A stretch of 64,000 nt of DNA from Fictibacillus sp. b24 (GTDB lineage: Bacteria; Bacillota; Bacilli; Bacillales; Fictibacillaceae), in NCBI RefSeq assembly GCF_030348825.1, contig NZ_JAUCES010000005.1:248001-312000 (forward strand). The letters are read 5' to 3'. How positions within the stretch are numbered: the stretch's first letter is position 1; every line of letters begins with the position of its first letter. Shown here one piece after another: positions 43,182 to 53,910 of the stretch. The notes under the pieces are model-generated. The model was not told where the DNA came from. It searched no databases and saw only the letters and a program-made list of their open reading frames with translations. The translations under genes and the position numbers were made by a program.

Positions 43182-44363
43182 ATGACAAAATCAGTAATCG
43201 TTAGTGGTGCGCGTACGCCTGTCGGGAAGTTTGGCGGTGGATTAAGCTCTTTTACGGCATCAGATTTAGGTGGAATCGCCATTAAAGAAGCACTTCAACG
43301 AGCAGACGTCGCTCCAGAATCAGTTGATGAAGTTATTTTGGGCTGCGTACTTCAGGGAGGTCAAGGACAGATTCCTTCTCGTCAAGCGGCAGAAAAAGCA
43401 GGATTACCTTGGGAGACGAAGACAGAGACGATTAACAAAGTGTGTGCTTCAGGTCTTCGAGCGATCACGCTAGCAGACCAAATTATCCGTGCAGGTGATG
43501 AGGAGATCATCGTTGCGGGCGGAATGGAATCGATGAGCAATGCACCATATATTTTACCGAAAGCTCGCTGGGGTCTTCGTATGGGGGATAGCTCAGTGAA
43601 GGATCTGATGGTGCATGACGGGTTAACATGTACGTTTACTGGTGTTCACATGGGAATCTACGGAAATGACGTTGCAAAAGAGATGGAGATTTCACGCGAA
43701 CGCCAAGATGAGTGGGCGTACCGCAGTCATAGCCGTGCTGTAGAGTCTATTGAAAAAGGAATATTTGCTGAAGAGATCGTTTCGGTAGAAGTGCCTCAGC
43801 GTAAAGGGGATCCGATCGTGGTTTCTCAAGATGAGTCGCCTCGTAAAGATACTTCGGTAGAATCTCTTGCTAAATTAAGACCCGTATTTTCTCAAGACGG
43901 GACGATTACAGCAGGTAACGCGCCTGGCGTGAACGATGGTGCGGCAGCTGTAGTTGTGATGAGTGAAGAGCGTGCTGAAAAAGAAGGCAAAGAAGTGATG
44001 GCAACGATTCTAGGCCACACGGCGATTGCAGTGGAAGCGAAGGATTTCCCGAAGACGCCAGGATTAGTGATTACTGAGCTTTTAAAGAAAACGGGAAAAT
44101 CATTAGAAGAAATCGATCTTTTTGAAATCAATGAAGCATTCGCGGCTGTTGCGTTAACGAGCGCAGAGCTTGCTGGATTAGATCTTGAAAAAGTAAACGT
44201 GAACGGTGGCGCAGTGGCATTAGGTCACCCGATTGGGGCGAGCGGCACGCGCATCGTACTGACATTAATTCATGAGTTAAAAAGACGCGGCGGCGGACTT
44301 GGCATTGCATCAATCTGTTCAGGCGGCGGTCAAGGCGACGCGATTTTAGTAGAAGTTAAGTAA
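43182..44363 (+). CDS. mmgA: Acetyl-CoA acetyltransferase (thiolase)
   Basis: A 393-residue thiolase that performs the last step of beta-oxidation or condenses acetyl-CoA. The nucleophilic Cys88 is in [12 protein letters not shown], the His is in [17 protein letters not shown] and the C-terminal Cys in [11 protein letters not shown]. Length and motifs match MmgA/AtoB-type enzymes. AGGAGG lies 8 nt before the ATG. It is the first gene of mmgA-mmgB-mmgC-acdA, which are spaced by 17, about 107 and 15 nt. An operator-like palindrome lies 77 nt upstream. Confidence 0.96.
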   Translation: MTKSVIVSGARTPVGKFGGGLSSFTASDLGGIAIKEALQRADVAPESVDEVILGCVLQGGQGQIPSRQAAEKAGLPWETKTETINKVCASGLRAITLADQIIRAGDEEIIVAGGMESMSNAPYILPKARWGLRMGDSSVKDLMVHDGLTCTFTGVHMGIYGNDVAKEMEISRERQDEWAYRSHSRAVESIEKGIFAEEIVSVEVPQRKGDPIVVSQDESPRKDTSVESLAKLRPVFSQDGTITAGNAPGVNDGAAAVVVMSEERAEKEGKEVMATILGHTAIAVEAKDFPKTPGLVITELLKKTGKSLEEIDLFEINEAFAAVALTSAELAGLDLEKVNVNGGAVALGHPIGASGTRIVLTLIHELKRRGGGLGIASICSGGGQGDAILVEVK

Positions 44364-44380
44364 AAGAGGAGGAACATTTC

Positions 44381-45232
44381 ATGAGCATTCAAAACATTAT
44401 GGTGATTGGTGCAGGGCAAATGGGTTCAGGTATCGCGCAAGTATGTGCGATGGCTGGATACTCGGTGGTTTTGCATGATATGAAAGACGAATTCGTACAA
44501 AAAGGGATCGGCATCATTCAAAAAAACTTAAACCGTTCAGTTGAAAAGGGTCGAATGGATGAGAGTGAAAAAGAAAACATCCTTTCTCGTATTACATCTT
44601 CAACCTCTTTAGAGAACGCGTCCAACGCAGACCTTGTGATTGAAGCGGTCATTGAAAACATGGATGTAAAAACACAGCTGTTTAAGATGCTTGACCAATA
44701 TGCGCCAGCACATACGATTTTAGCATCAAACACATCATCACTTCCGATTACAGAGATCGCGGCAGCAACAGAGCGTCCTGAAAAAGTAATCGGCATGCAT
44801 TTCATGAACCCTGTACCGGTTATGAAACTTGTAGAAATCATACGCGGCCTTCAGACAGCAGATGAGGTGTATGAAACGATTGAGTCAGTATCCAAGAAGC
44901 TTCAAAAAGTACCTGTTGAAGTGAATGATTTTCCAGGATTCATTTCGAACCGAATCCTTATGCCGATGATCAACGAAGCAATCTTCGCGGTGTATGAAGG
45001 AGTAGCAACACCAGAAGCTGTAGATGAGATTATGAAACTCGGAATGAACCATCCTATGGGACCGCTAACTCTTGCAGACTTCATCGGGCTCGATACGTGC
45101 CTCTACATCATGGAAACACTGCATGAAGGCTTCGGTGACGATAAGTATCGTCCATGTCCATTGCTTAGAAAGTACGTGAAGGCCGGCTGGTTAGGCAAAA
45201 AATCAGGCAGAGGCTTCTACAGCTACGCTTAG
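44381..45232 (+). CDS. mmgB: 3-hydroxybutyryl/3-hydroxyacyl-CoA dehydrogenase
   Basis: A 283-residue NAD-dependent dehydrogenase. The Rossmann motif is [16 protein letters not shown] (residues 7-22), followed by [13 protein letters not shown] and the catalytic His/Glu region in [17 protein letters not shown] and the conserved [17 protein letters not shown]. The length is typical of the single-domain MmgB/Hbd enzymes. GAGGAGG lies before the ATG, 17 nt after mmgA. Downstream an unusual double hairpin separates it from mmgC. Confidence 0.96.
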   Translation: MSIQNIMVIGAGQMGSGIAQVCAMAGYSVVLHDMKDEFVQKGIGIIQKNLNRSVEKGRMDESEKENILSRITSSTSLENASNADLVIEAVIENMDVKTQLFKMLDQYAPAHTILASNTSSLPITEIAAATERPEKVIGMHFMNPVPVMKLVEIIRGLQTADEVYETIESVSKKLQKVPVEVNDFPGFISNRILMPMINEAIFAVYEGVATPEAVDEIMKLGMNHPMGPLTLADFIGLDTCLYIMETLHEGFGDDKYRPCPLLRKYVKAGWLGKKSGRGFYSYA

Positions 45233-45280
45233 GGGGTCTGACCCCACACAAAGACAAAAATTCCATTTTTGTCTTTGTGG
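45233..45280 (+). other. Tandem hairpins between mmgB and mmgC
   Basis: Palindrome GGGGTCTGACCCC (45233-45245) starts at the mmgB stop codon. A perfect 14-bp stem CACAAAGACAAAAA/TTTTTGTCTTTGTG with 5-nt loop follows (45247-45279). There is no T tract beyond it, so mRNA stability or processing is more likely than termination. Confidence 0.8.
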
Positions 45281-45339
45281 AAGAGACACCTCACAGAGAC
45301 AACATTTCAGCATTTCAAAATAGGAAATGGGGAGAGACC

Positions 45340-46479
45340 ATGAACCTCGTGTTTACAGAAGAACAGAAGATGATGCAGAAGATGGTACGGGATTTTGCGC
45401 AAAAAGAGATAGCACCTGCCATTGAACATATGGAAGAGACAGAAGAGTTTCCGCGTCATCTTATAAAGAAGATGGCAGAGCTTGGGCTGATGGGGATTCC
45501 AATTCCAGAAGAGTATGGCGGAGCGGGGATGGATTTTACCTCGTACATCATCGCGATCAATGAACTTTCGAAAGTAAGCGCGACGATCGGTGTGATTTTA
45601 TCCGTTCATACGAGTGTCGGAACAAATCCGATCCTTTATTTCGGGAATGAAGAACAAAAGAAAAAATACATTCCTAAGTTAGCGAGTGGAGAGTACCTTG
45701 GTGCGTTCGGACTTACAGAACCGAGTTCAGGTTCTGATGCAGCAAGCTTAAAAACGAGAGCTGTTAAACAAGGCGATCATTACGTTTTAAACGGCTCGAA
45801 GATATTTATTACTAACGCAGGTGAAGCGGATGTGTACATCGTGTTTGCTTCAACGGAACCTGACAAAGGCAGTTATGGAATCTCAGCCTTCATCGTAGAC
45901 AAAGATACACCAGGTTTCTCAGTAGGAAAGAAAGAGAAAAAAATGGGGTTGAACGGATCAAATACGTGCGAGATCGTTTTTGAAGATGCGCGCGTTCCTG
46001 CTGAAAATCTGCTTGGTAAAGAAGGGGAAGGCTTTAAGATTGCAATGAGCAACCTGGATGTGGGCAGGATCGGAATCGCTGCTCAGTCACTTGGAATTGC
46101 AGAGGCTGCTTTAGAATATGCCACAAACTACGCAAAAGAGAGAAAACAGTTTGGCAAACCGATCGGTGCTAATCAAGGTCTAGGATTCAAACTAGCCGAC
46201 ATGGCGACAGAAGTTGAGGCGGCAAAACTTTTAACCTATCGTGCGGCTGATCTGAAAACAAACAACCTTTCATGCGGAAAAGAAGCGTCGATGGCAAAGC
46301 TTTTCGCTTCAGAAACGGCGATGAAATCAGCAATCGAAGCGGTGCAAGTGTACGGAGGCTACGGATATACGAAAGAGTATCCGGTAGAGAGACTGTTCCG
46401 AGACGCAAAGGTGTGTCAGATCTATGAGGGAACAAGTGAAATTCAGCGCATGGTATTAAGCAAACATTTACTAGGATAA
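45340..46479 (+). CDS. mmgC: Acyl-CoA dehydrogenase (MmgC-like)
   Basis: A 379-residue FAD acyl-CoA dehydrogenase. Family motifs are GLMGIPIPEEYGGAG, the FAD/substrate block [26 protein letters not shown], the ERKQFGKPI segment and the C-terminal catalytic Glu in CQIYEGTSEIQR. It opens beta-oxidation of short or branched acyl-CoA, handing electrons to ETF. ATG 45340 follows GGGGAGAG by 6 nt; an in-frame upstream ATG would run through the hairpin region. It is paralogous to the next gene. Confidence 0.95.
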   Translation: MNLVFTEEQKMMQKMVRDFAQKEIAPAIEHMEETEEFPRHLIKKMAELGLMGIPIPEEYGGAGMDFTSYIIAINELSKVSATIGVILSVHTSVGTNPILYFGNEEQKKKYIPKLASGEYLGAFGLTEPSSGSDAASLKTRAVKQGDHYVLNGSKIFITNAGEADVYIVFASTEPDKGSYGISAFIVDKDTPGFSVGKKEKKMGLNGSNTCEIVFEDARVPAENLLGKEGEGFKIAMSNLDVGRIGIAAQSLGIAEAALEYATNYAKERKQFGKPIGANQGLGFKLADMATEVEAAKLLTYRAADLKTNNLSCGKEASMAKLFASETAMKSAIEAVQVYGGYGYTKEYPVERLFRDAKVCQIYEGTSEIQRMVLSKHLLG

Positions 46480-46494
46480 AAGGGAGAGATAGAG

Positions 46495-47637
46495 ATGCAA
46501 TTTATGTTATCTGAAGAACATGAAATGATCCGCAAGATGGTGCGTGATTTTGCGAAAAACGAAGTTGAACCAACAGCAGCAGAACGTGACGAAGAAGAGC
46601 GTTTTGACCGTGCGATTTTCGACCAAATGGGAGAGCTGGGACTTTGCGGTATTCCTTGGCCTGAAGAGTACGGCGGGATCGGCGGAGACTATCTGGGCTA
46701 TGTAATCGCAGTTGAAGAGCTTTCACGCGTTTGTGCGTCAGTCGGTGTAACACTTTCGGCTCACACATCACTTGCAGGCTGGCCGATCTTTAAGTTCGGT
46801 AACGAAGAGCAAAAGCAAAAGTTCCTTCGTCCAATGGCTGAAGGCAAGAAGATCGGAGCATACGGCTTAACAGAGCCAGGTTCTGGATCTGATGCTGGGA
46901 ATATGAAAACAACCGCGAAAAAAGACGGCGATCATTACATCATCAACGGCTCTAAAATTTTCATTACAAATGCTGGAGACGCTGAGATCTATGTTGTGTT
47001 TGCGCGCACGGATATTGAAGCAGGAACGAGAGGAGTTTCTGCATTCATCGTAGAAAAAGGAACACCAGGCTTTTCTTTCGGGAAAAAAGAAAAGAAACTA
47101 GGAATTCGTTCATCTCCAACATTAGAAATCATTTTCGAAGACTGCCGAGTGCCAGCTGAAAACCTTCTTGGAAAAGAGGGAGAAGGCTTTAAAATTGCGA
47201 TGATGACACTTGACGGCGGACGTAACGGAATCGCGGCTCAAGCCGTTGGGATCGCGCAAGGTGCCCTGGATGCTTCTGTAAACTACGCAAAAGAACGCAA
47301 GCAGTTCGGTAAGCCGATCGGTGTGAACCAAGGAATCGGATTCAAACTGGCTGACATGGCAACAAAAGTGGAAGCAGCAAGACTTTTAACGTATCAAGCA
47401 GCATGGAGAGAGTCTGAAGGTCTTCCATATGGAAAAGAATCCGCGATGTCTAAGCTTTTCGCTGGAGATATTGCGATGGAAGTCACAACAGACGCGGTTC
47501 AAGTATTCGGCGGATACGGCTACACGAAAGAATATCCGGTTGAGCGCTATATGCGTGACGCGAAAATTACACAGATCTATGAAGGTACTCAAGAGATTCA
47601 GCGTCTTGTTATTTCGAAGATGCTTTTGAAGGATTAA
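46495..47637 (+). CDS. acdA: Acyl-CoA dehydrogenase (AcdA-like)
   Basis: A 380-residue acyl-CoA dehydrogenase, a close paralog of its neighbour ([59 protein letters not shown] with the catalytic Glu). Two adjacent copies probably serve different chain lengths or branched substrates such as isobutyryl-CoA. The operon context with IcmF favours that, but substrate is not readable. GGGAGAG lies 7-8 nt before the ATG, 15 nt after mmgC. A 154-nt gap with no clear terminator precedes meaB. Confidence 0.95.
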   Translation: MQFMLSEEHEMIRKMVRDFAKNEVEPTAAERDEEERFDRAIFDQMGELGLCGIPWPEEYGGIGGDYLGYVIAVEELSRVCASVGVTLSAHTSLAGWPIFKFGNEEQKQKFLRPMAEGKKIGAYGLTEPGSGSDAGNMKTTAKKDGDHYIINGSKIFITNAGDAEIYVVFARTDIEAGTRGVSAFIVEKGTPGFSFGKKEKKLGIRSSPTLEIIFEDCRVPAENLLGKEGEGFKIAMMTLDGGRNGIAAQAVGIAQGALDASVNYAKERKQFGKPIGVNQGIGFKLADMATKVEAARLLTYQAAWRESEGLPYGKESAMSKLFAGDIAMEVTTDAVQVFGGYGYTKEYPVERYMRDAKITQIYEGTQEIQRLVISKMLLKD

Positions 47638-47791
47638 GAGTTCGAGGTTATACGACACAGTGGCTAGGGAAACTCTTTGCTAAGTCAGTCTGCATTTGAG
47701 GAATTTCTGAGCCGATTTGCAAGATGGTGTTGTCCATTTCATAACAGAGTGTTACTAAAAAAGATTTTCAAGACCACTTTAGGAGGAAACC

Positions 47792-48748
47792 ATGCATCCA
47801 TTAGCACAGCGCATCCAGCAAAAAGACGAACGCGCCCTCGCGAAAGCGATCACGCTTGCCGAGAACAACGGTGAAGACAAACTCGAGCTATTAAAGAGCA
47901 TCTACCCGCTTCAAAAAGGTGCCCACTGGATCGGCATCACCGGTTCACCTGGTGCGGGGAAAAGCTCGCTCGTTAACCGTCTTATCTCTTTTTTGCGTAA
48001 AAAAGAAATGACCGTAGCCGTTGTTGCTGTTGATCCAACGAGTCCTTTTAGCGGCGGCTCTATACTCGGAGACCGCGTCAGGATGGCTGACCATTTTACC
48101 GATCCTGGTGTGTTTATCAGAAGCATGGGAACGCGTGGAAGTCTTGGAGGGCTCTCTCGTTCTACAAAAGAAACGGTAAGGCTAATGGATGCGTATGGTT
48201 TTGATGTAATTTTAATAGAGACAGTAGGAGTGGGGCAGTCTGAGCTCGACATTATGAAGCTAGCGGATTCGGTTGCGGTTGTTTTAAATCCGGGCAGCGG
48301 GGATGTTGTTCAAGTGTTTAAAGCGGGAATCATGGAAATAGCGGATCTGTTCGTTGTGAACAAAGCAGATATGCCAGGGGTTCCGAAGCTGCTCGCAGAG
48401 ATTGAAGCGATGCTCGATCTAGTAAAACACGACAGTCCGTACCGCCCGCCAGTCGTACAGACCATTTCTACTGAAAATAAAGGTTTAGAAGAGTTGTGGC
48501 ATGCCCTTTGTGCGCACCGTGACTATTTGGATAAAAGCGGTGAAGGAAAGGAACGGAAGCTTTCTAACCTGAAGCGTGAGGTGATGGAAGTCGTTCAGCA
48601 TGAAATCTATCAGGAAGTATGGAAAAACGAACAGAAAAACGGGTTCTCCTGGCTGGCCGACTTAGAATCAGGTAACACAGACCCTTATACAGCTGCAGAA
48701 CAAATCTTAACGGGACGTTTGCAGCCGGCTGACGGGAAACAGAAATGA
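47792..48748 (+). CDS. meaB: MeaB/ArgK-type B12-mutase chaperone GTPase
   Basis: A 318-residue G3E GTPase that guards loading of adenosylcobalamin into acyl-CoA mutases. The P-loop is GSPGAGKSSL (about residues 52-61), with VDPTSPFSGGSILGDRVRM, VETVGVGQSE (switch II-type) and NKAD (NKADMPG). AGGAGG lies 7 nt before the ATG. It is next to icmF, whose product already contains its own G domain. This standalone MeaB may serve a methylmalonyl-CoA mutase encoded elsewhere, or also assist IcmF. Confidence 0.94.
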   Translation: MHPLAQRIQQKDERALAKAITLAENNGEDKLELLKSIYPLQKGAHWIGITGSPGAGKSSLVNRLISFLRKKEMTVAVVAVDPTSPFSGGSILGDRVRMADHFTDPGVFIRSMGTRGSLGGLSRSTKETVRLMDAYGFDVILIETVGVGQSELDIMKLADSVAVVLNPGSGDVVQVFKAGIMEIADLFVVNKADMPGVPKLLAEIEAMLDLVKHDSPYRPPVVQTISTENKGLEELWHALCAHRDYLDKSGEGKERKLSNLKREVMEVVQHEIYQEVWKNEQKNGFSWLADLESGNTDPYTAAEQILTGRLQPADGKQK

Positions 48749-48758
48749 GGGAGGCCAA

Positions 48759-49382
48759 TTGGGTAAGAAAGAAGTGCCGTCGCTCGTAAAAGATGAGAAA
48801 TTGATTCAAAGGCGGCGGGAAGAAATGGTGAAAGCGGCGGTATCTCTATTTAAAGAGAATGGATTCCACCGCACGACTACCCGTGAGATCGCAAAAGCGT
48901 CAGGCTTCAGCATCGGTACACTATACGAGTACATTCGTTCAAAAGAAGATATTTTGTATCTCGTTTGTGACAGCATCTATGATGGCGTAAAGGTGAGACT
49001 GCAGCAGGATATTAACGGTGAGGACAGCGGAATAAGAGGCGTTGAACGTGCAATCACAGCTTATTTTAAAGTGATGGACGATATGCAGGATGAAGTGCTC
49101 GTCATGTATCAGGAAGCTAAATCACTTTCTGACGAAGCGCTTCCGTATGTACTGAAAAAAGAGCTGGAGATGACAGCGATTTTTGAACAGCTTTTATCTA
49201 AAGTTGTGCTGCAGGGTGAATTGGATTTAAGTGAAAAAGAAATCCAGGCAGCAGCTCATAATATTTTAATCATAGGTCAGATGTGGACGTTCAGACGCTG
49301 GGCGCTGCAGAAGATGTATACATTGGAAGAATATACCCAATTACAGCTTCAACAATTGCTTTATGGCATAAAAGGAGCGTAA
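48759..49382 (+). CDS. TetR-family regulator
   Basis: A 207-residue TetR-type repressor starting at TTG, 5 nt after GGGAGG. The N-terminal HTH is LFKENGFHRTTTREIAKASG followed by FSIGTLYEYIRSKEDILY (residues about 30-67). The C-terminal ligand domain is helical and lacks recognised signatures. Placed between meaB and icmF, it probably senses an acyl-CoA and controls this block; the candidate operators before fadF and mmgA share one palindromic design. It resembles the FadR (YsiA)-like subgroup in context only. Confidence 0.88.
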   Translation: MGKKEVPSLVKDEKLIQRRREEMVKAAVSLFKENGFHRTTTREIAKASGFSIGTLYEYIRSKEDILYLVCDSIYDGVKVRLQQDINGEDSGIRGVERAITAYFKVMDDMQDEVLVMYQEAKSLSDEALPYVLKKELEMTAIFEQLLSKVVLQGELDLSEKEIQAAAHNILIIGQMWTFRRWALQKMYTLEEYTQLQLQQLLYGIKGA

Positions 49383-49388
49383 GAAAGG

Positions 49389-52300
49389 ATGAGTAAAATG
49401 ACACAGACCGACATTTACCGGCCGAAAAATCCGGTTCGATTTGTAACCGCTTCCAGTCTTTTTGATGGTCATGATGCTTCCATTAACATTATGCGAAGAA
49501 TCATTCAGTCGAACGGATGTGAGGTTATCCACCTGGGACATAATCGTTCCGTAGATGAAGTAGTGAGTGCCGCGATTCAAGAAGACGTTCAAGGCATCGC
49601 CATCTCCTCTTATCAAGGCGGACACGTTGAATATTTTAAATACATGATCGATCTATTAAAAGAACGTGGTGCAGGGCATATTAAAGTCTTTGGCGGAGGC
49701 GGGGGCGTAATTATCCCACCCGAGATCAAGGAACTTCATGCTTATGGTGTGACACGTATCTTCTCGCCTGAAGATGGAAGATTGCTAGGACTTCAAGGCA
49801 TGATTAATAAGATGGTAGAAGAATGTGATTTTCCGACGGTAACCTCTTTAACAGATGAGATTGAGAAAGTGAAAGAAAAAGACGTGCGCTCTGTTTCTCG
49901 TCTTATCACATTAGCGGAAAACGCAAAGCAGGCACCAGAAGAAATCGCGGCAACTGCTGAACAGACGTTAAATGAGTTGAAAAGTCTGCAAAAGCAAGTG
50001 CCTGTTCTAGGGATTACAGGTACAGGGGGAGCGGGGAAAAGTTCACTGACAGATGAGCTCGTTCGCCGTTTCTTAAATGAGTGTGAAGACAAGACGATTG
50101 CGATCATCTCGATCGACCCGACAAAACAAAAGACAGGCGGAGCGCTTTTAGGTGACAGAATCCGAATGAACGCAATCTATCATCCTCGAGTGTATATGCG
50201 TTCACTTGCAACCCGCGGATCTCGTTCAGAGCTGTCCGATGCAATTAAGGATGCGATCGCTGTAACGAAAGCAGCAGGATTTGATCTGATTGTTGTTGAG
50301 ACGAGCGGAATCGGTCAAGGTGATGCTGGAATTTCTGAGATTTCCGATGCTTCGCTATACGTCATGACGAGCGAGTTTGGTGCACCGTCACAGCTTGAGA
50401 AAATCGATATGATCGATTACGCAGATATTATCGCAATCAATAAGTTCGAGCGAAAAGGTTCTGAAGATGCGCTTCGTGATGTAAAGAAGCAATATCAGCG
50501 CTCTCGCAACTGGTTTGATAGAGATCTAGATGAGATGCCGGTGTATGGAACGATCGCAAGTCAGTTTAACGACGCGGGCACGAACGTACTCTTTTATCAC
50601 TTGATGAAGGTGATCGAAGAAAAGTCTGGCGTGGATTGGGGCATTCAGCCAGCTGCTGAGGCCATGACTGCAAAAAAGAACGTCATCATTCCTGGTGAAC
50701 GTGCGCAATATTTAAACGAGATCGCACAAACCGTTCGCAAGTACCATGAAACGGTAAATGAGCAGGCGAAACTAGCTCGCAAGTCGTTCCAGATCCAAGG
50801 GACGCTTGAAACAGTAAGAGAATATGACGCAGCAGGTGAAGAAGTAGAGGCGAGTTTAAATAAGGCTCTTGAAAAAGTAGAAGAAAAACTTTTACCAACG
50901 ACTTCAAAAATGCTGAAACAATGGCCAGAGTTAAAAGAAATGTACAGCAAAAAAGAGTTTGTCACAAAGATCCGCGACAAAGAGATCGTGACCGAGCTAA
51001 CAACGAAAAGTCTTTCAGGCCTTGATATTCCAAAGGTTGCTCTTCCGAAGTTTGAAGACTGGGGAGACATCGTAAAGTGGATCATGAAAGAGAACGTTCC
51101 AGGTTCGTTCCCTTATACAGCCGGCGTGTTTCCTTTTAAACGTAAAGGAGAAGATCCGAAGCGCCAGTTCGCTGGAGAAGGAACTCCTGAACGAACGAAC
51201 CGCCGTTTTCACTACCTGTCAAAAGATGATGACGCAAAGCGCTTGAGTACTGCGTTTGACTCGGTAACGCTTTATGGTGAAGATCCGGATTACCGTCCTG
51301 ACATCTACGGCAAAGTTGGGGAGAGCGGTGTGAGTATCTGTACGCTCGACGATATGAAGAAGCTGTATGACGGCTTTGATCTGATCGCACCTTCAACGTC
51401 AGTTTCAATGACGATCAACGGTCCGGCACCAATTATCCTAGCGATGTTCATGAACACAGCGATTGATCAGCAAGTGAAGATTTTTGCTGAAACAAATGGA
51501 AGACAGCCGAACGAAGCAGAGTACGGCGAAATCAAGGCGATGACGCTCGCATCTGTTCGTGGAACAGTTCAGGCTGATATTTTAAAAGAAGATCAAGGGC
51601 AGAACACCTGCATCTTCTCTACTGAGTTCGCACTGCGTATGATGGGAGATATTCAGCAATACTTTATCGATCATCAAGTACGCAACTATTATTCCGTTTC
51701 CATTTCTGGCTATCATATCGCAGAAGCTGGTGCGAATCCGATCACACAGCTCGCGTTTACACTCGCAAACGGCTTTACGTATGTGGAATATTATTTAAGC
51801 CGCGGTATGGACATTAACGCATTTGCACCTAACTTATCATTCTTCTTCTCAAATGGTTTGGATCCAGAATATAGCGTGATCGGCCGTGTGGCTCGCCGAA
51901 TCTGGGCAACCGTTATGCGCGATAAATACAAAGCGAACGAACGCAGTCAGAAGCTGAAGTATCATATCCAAACTTCTGGACGTTCACTTCACGCGCAAGA
52001 GATTGATTTTAACGATATCCGTACGACGCTTCAGGCGTTGATGGCACTCTATGATAACTGCAACTCGCTCCACACGAACTCGTATGATGAGGCGATCACG
52101 ACACCGACTGAAGAATCTGTTCGCCGCGCGATGGCCATTCAGATGATCATTACGAAAGAACTCGGTCTAGCTCGCAACGAGAACTCGCTGCAAGGATCAT
52201 TTATCATTGAAGAGTTAACGGATCTAGTAGAAGAGATGGTTCTGCAAGAGTTCGAACGCATGAATACAAGAGGTGGCGTGCTTGGTGCGATGGAAACACA

Positions 52301-52661
52301 GTATCAGCGCGGAAAGATTCAAGAAGAATCTATGTATTATGAAATGAAAAAGCATGATGGATCACTTCCGATTATCGGTGTGAATACGTACTTAAATCCG
52401 AACCCGCCGTCAGAAGAAGAGTTCAACATGCAGCTCGCTCGTGCGACAAAAGATGAAAAAGAACAGCAGATTCAGAATTTGAACGCGTTCCAAGAATCAA
52501 GTAAGGATCAAGCAGGAGCAGCACTAAAACGTTTAAAATCCGTTGCACTTTCTGGCGGAAACATTTTCGATGAGCTTATGCACACCGTAAAATTTGCAAG
52601 TCTCGGTCAGATCACAAGCGCACTCTATGAAGTAGGCGGAAAGTATAGAAGAAACATGTAA
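49389..52661 (+). CDS. icmF: Fused isobutyryl-CoA mutase IcmF
   Basis: A 1090-residue B12-dependent fusion enzyme interconverting isobutyryl-CoA and n-butyryl-CoA. The cobalamin-binding domain (about residues 17-150) has SLFDGHDAS, with the lower-axial His in DGHD, and [11 protein letters not shown]. The central G domain (about 200-420) has the P-loop [13 protein letters not shown] and switch-type [11 protein letters not shown]. The C-terminal mutase TIM barrel (about 550-1090) has [17 protein letters not shown] and [18 protein letters not shown]. It starts at ATG 49389, 7 nt after the tetR stop. It feeds valine-derived branched acyl-CoA into the beta-oxidation genes upstream. Confidence 0.95.
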   Translation: MSKMTQTDIYRPKNPVRFVTASSLFDGHDASINIMRRIIQSNGCEVIHLGHNRSVDEVVSAAIQEDVQGIAISSYQGGHVEYFKYMIDLLKERGAGHIKVFGGGGGVIIPPEIKELHAYGVTRIFSPEDGRLLGLQGMINKMVEECDFPTVTSLTDEIEKVKEKDVRSVSRLITLAENAKQAPEEIAATAEQTLNELKSLQKQVPVLGITGTGGAGKSSLTDELVRRFLNECEDKTIAIISIDPTKQKTGGALLGDRIRMNAIYHPRVYMRSLATRGSRSELSDAIKDAIAVTKAAGFDLIVVETSGIGQGDAGISEISDASLYVMTSEFGAPSQLEKIDMIDYADIIAINKFERKGSEDALRDVKKQYQRSRNWFDRDLDEMPVYGTIASQFNDAGTNVLFYHLMKVIEEKSGVDWGIQPAAEAMTAKKNVIIPGERAQYLNEIAQTVRKYHETVNEQAKLARKSFQIQGTLETVREYDAAGEEVEASLNKALEKVEEKLLPTTSKMLKQWPELKEMYSKKEFVTKIRDKEIVTELTTKSLSGLDIPKVALPKFEDWGDIVKWIMKENVPGSFPYTAGVFPFKRKGEDPKRQFAGEGTPERTNRRFHYLSKDDDAKRLSTAFDSVTLYGEDPDYRPDIYGKVGESGVSICTLDDMKKLYDGFDLIAPSTSVSMTINGPAPIILAMFMNTAIDQQVKIFAETNGRQPNEAEYGEIKAMTLASVRGTVQADILKEDQGQNTCIFSTEFALRMMGDIQQYFIDHQVRNYYSVSISGYHIAEAGANPITQLAFTLANGFTYVEYYLSRGMDINAFAPNLSFFFSNGLDPEYSVIGRVARRIWATVMRDKYKANERSQKLKYHIQTSGRSLHAQEIDFNDIRTTLQALMALYDNCNSLHTNSYDEAITTPTEESVRRAMAIQMIITKELGLARNENSLQGSFIIEELTDLVEEMVLQEFERMNTRGGVLGAMETQYQRGKIQEESMYYEMKKHDGSLPIIGVNTYLNPNPPSEEEFNMQLARATKDEKEQQIQNLNAFQESSKDQAGAALKRLKSVALSGGNIFDELMHTVKFASLGQITSALYEVGGKYRRNM

Positions 52662-52666
52662 CGACA

Positions 52667-52704
52667 TGAGAAAAGGGAGCCGTTATTAGCGGTTCTCTTT
52701 TCTT
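52667..52704 (+). terminator. Intrinsic terminator of icmF
   Basis: GAGAAAAGGGAGCCG/CGGTTCTCTTTTC stem with T-rich 3' arm and tail. Confidence 0.87.
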
Positions 52705-52744
52705 TGCAGAAGCTGATTTCTTATTCTCTGTTGTTTTTAAAAGT

Positions 52745-52856
52745 GTTAATTTCCGCTGCAGGACTCGCTTTCCGCAGGGTGTGCGGTGAGCCCATTCGCC
52801 GCTTTGCGTCATTGAATGGTCTCACCTGTCCCACTCATCCTTCCGCTCCAATTAAC
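52745..52856 (-). repeat. 130-bp palindromic element, copy 6, degenerate
   Basis: Reverse copy, GTTAATTTCCGCTGCAGG to GCTCCAATTAAC; both terminal hexamers have changed (GTTGAT to GTTAAT) in compensating fashion, and part of one arm is missing. It faces copy 7 across 122 bp. Confidence 0.8.
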
Positions 52857-52978
52857 TATTCAATGAAGAAGTTCATAGAGATTACTATTAAATGCAATAA
52901 TCTTTTAGAAATCTTTTAGAAAAGTTAATTCCTAAAAAATTGGTGACATTTGCTTTTTCTATTCTCGCCACTTGCGAG

Positions 52979-53108
52979 TTGATTGAAGCGTAAGGTGGGG
53001 AGACTCCTGCGGGACAGGCGGGCAGGTGAGACACTTAAGAGTGAAACGTACAAATGTGGCTCACTGCCTGCCCCGCGGAAAGCGAGCCACCTGGAGCGGA
53101 AATCAACC
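52979..53108 (+). repeat. 130-bp palindromic element, copy 7
   Basis: Forward copy, GTTGATTGAAGCGTAAGG to GCGGAAATCAAC, with CTTAAGAGTGAAACG apical variant. Copies 6 and 7 fill most of the 625-nt icmF-rpoE gap. The rest holds only the rpoE promoter region (TATAAT at 53204). Confidence 0.92.
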
Positions 53109-53286
53109 ACTTCCAAGAGCTTCGAAGTTATGGATAAAGCTTTTTCAAAACCTTTTCTATGAAAAAAGAAGATTACTACTGGCATATCCGTATGGGATTT
53201 GTTTATAATGAAGAGTATGATTCTTCTAGAGAATGAGCACAATGTGTTGATATAAATGAGTGTGGAGAAGGAAAGGAAGTGCCGAT

Positions 53287-53811
53287 GTGGCTATGTTGAA
53301 CACGTATACGAAGGAACAAGTCGTTGAAATGTCTATGGTCGAAATCGCATTTGAAATTTTGCAGAATGCTAAGCAGCCTGTTCAATTCTACGATTTAGTA
53401 AAACAGATCGCTGAAATCAAAGGTTTGTCTAAAACTGCAGTTGAAAACCGAATTGCGTATTTTTACACAGATATGAACATTGATGGACGTTTCGTTTCAT
53501 TAGGAGATAACAAATGGGGACTTAAAACTTGGTACCCAGTAGAAAGCTCTGAAGAAGAACTAGGTGCTACGAACAAACCAACAAAACGTAAAAAAGCTTC
53601 TGAAGATGATTATGACTTTGAAGAAGACTTTGATGATGAAGACTTCGATGAGTTAGAAGTTGAAGATGAGTTTGTTGAAGACGACGATCTTGCTGACGAC
53701 GATGACGATGATGATGACGACGATGAAGAAGAATTAGACTTCGATGAAGAAGATGAAGACTTTGAAGAAGATGAAGACGAAGATCTTGAAGAGGAAGATG
53801 AAGATCTGTAA
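53287..53811 (+). CDS. rpoE: RNA polymerase delta subunit
   Basis: A 174-residue delta subunit. The N-terminal HARE-HTH domain (residues 1-85) has EMSMVEIAFEIL, FYDLVKQIAEIKG, AYFYTDMNIDGRF and NKWGLKTWYP. The C-terminal half is a disordered, extremely acidic tail with a run of ten-plus Asp. Delta speeds RNA polymerase recycling in Firmicutes. The start is taken as GTG 53287, 8 nt after GGAAG; ATG 53293, two codons on, is the alternative. It is followed by pyrG as in B. subtilis. A terminator ends it. Confidence 0.95.
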   Translation: MAMLNTYTKEQVVEMSMVEIAFEILQNAKQPVQFYDLVKQIAEIKGLSKTAVENRIAYFYTDMNIDGRFVSLGDNKWGLKTWYPVESSEEELGATNKPTKRKKASEDDYDFEEDFDDEDFDELEVEDEFVEDDDLADDDDDDDDDDEEELDFDEEDEDFEEDEDEDLEEEDEDL

Positions 53812-53837
53812 GTCTGAGTATTTAGTATGAGTCTACA

Positions 53838-53872
53838 AGAAACCGGTGCCTTTTGGTGCTGGTTTTTTTGGT
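53838..53872 (+). terminator. Intrinsic terminator of rpoE
   Basis: AAACCGGTGCC/GGTGCTGGTTT stem (G-T wobbles), 4-nt loop, seven T. Confidence 0.85.
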
Positions 53873-53910
53873 TTTGATAAATAAATGCCAAATCTCATTA
53901 AAGATATTCC

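Noticed and set aside
43892-44131. Antisense frames inside mmgA and other long genes
   Set aside because: Codon-phase shadows with no RBS and no recognisable domain.
53610-53891. Poly-Ser frame opposite rpoE
   Set aside because: Antisense reading of the Asp/Glu codon run of the delta subunit tail.
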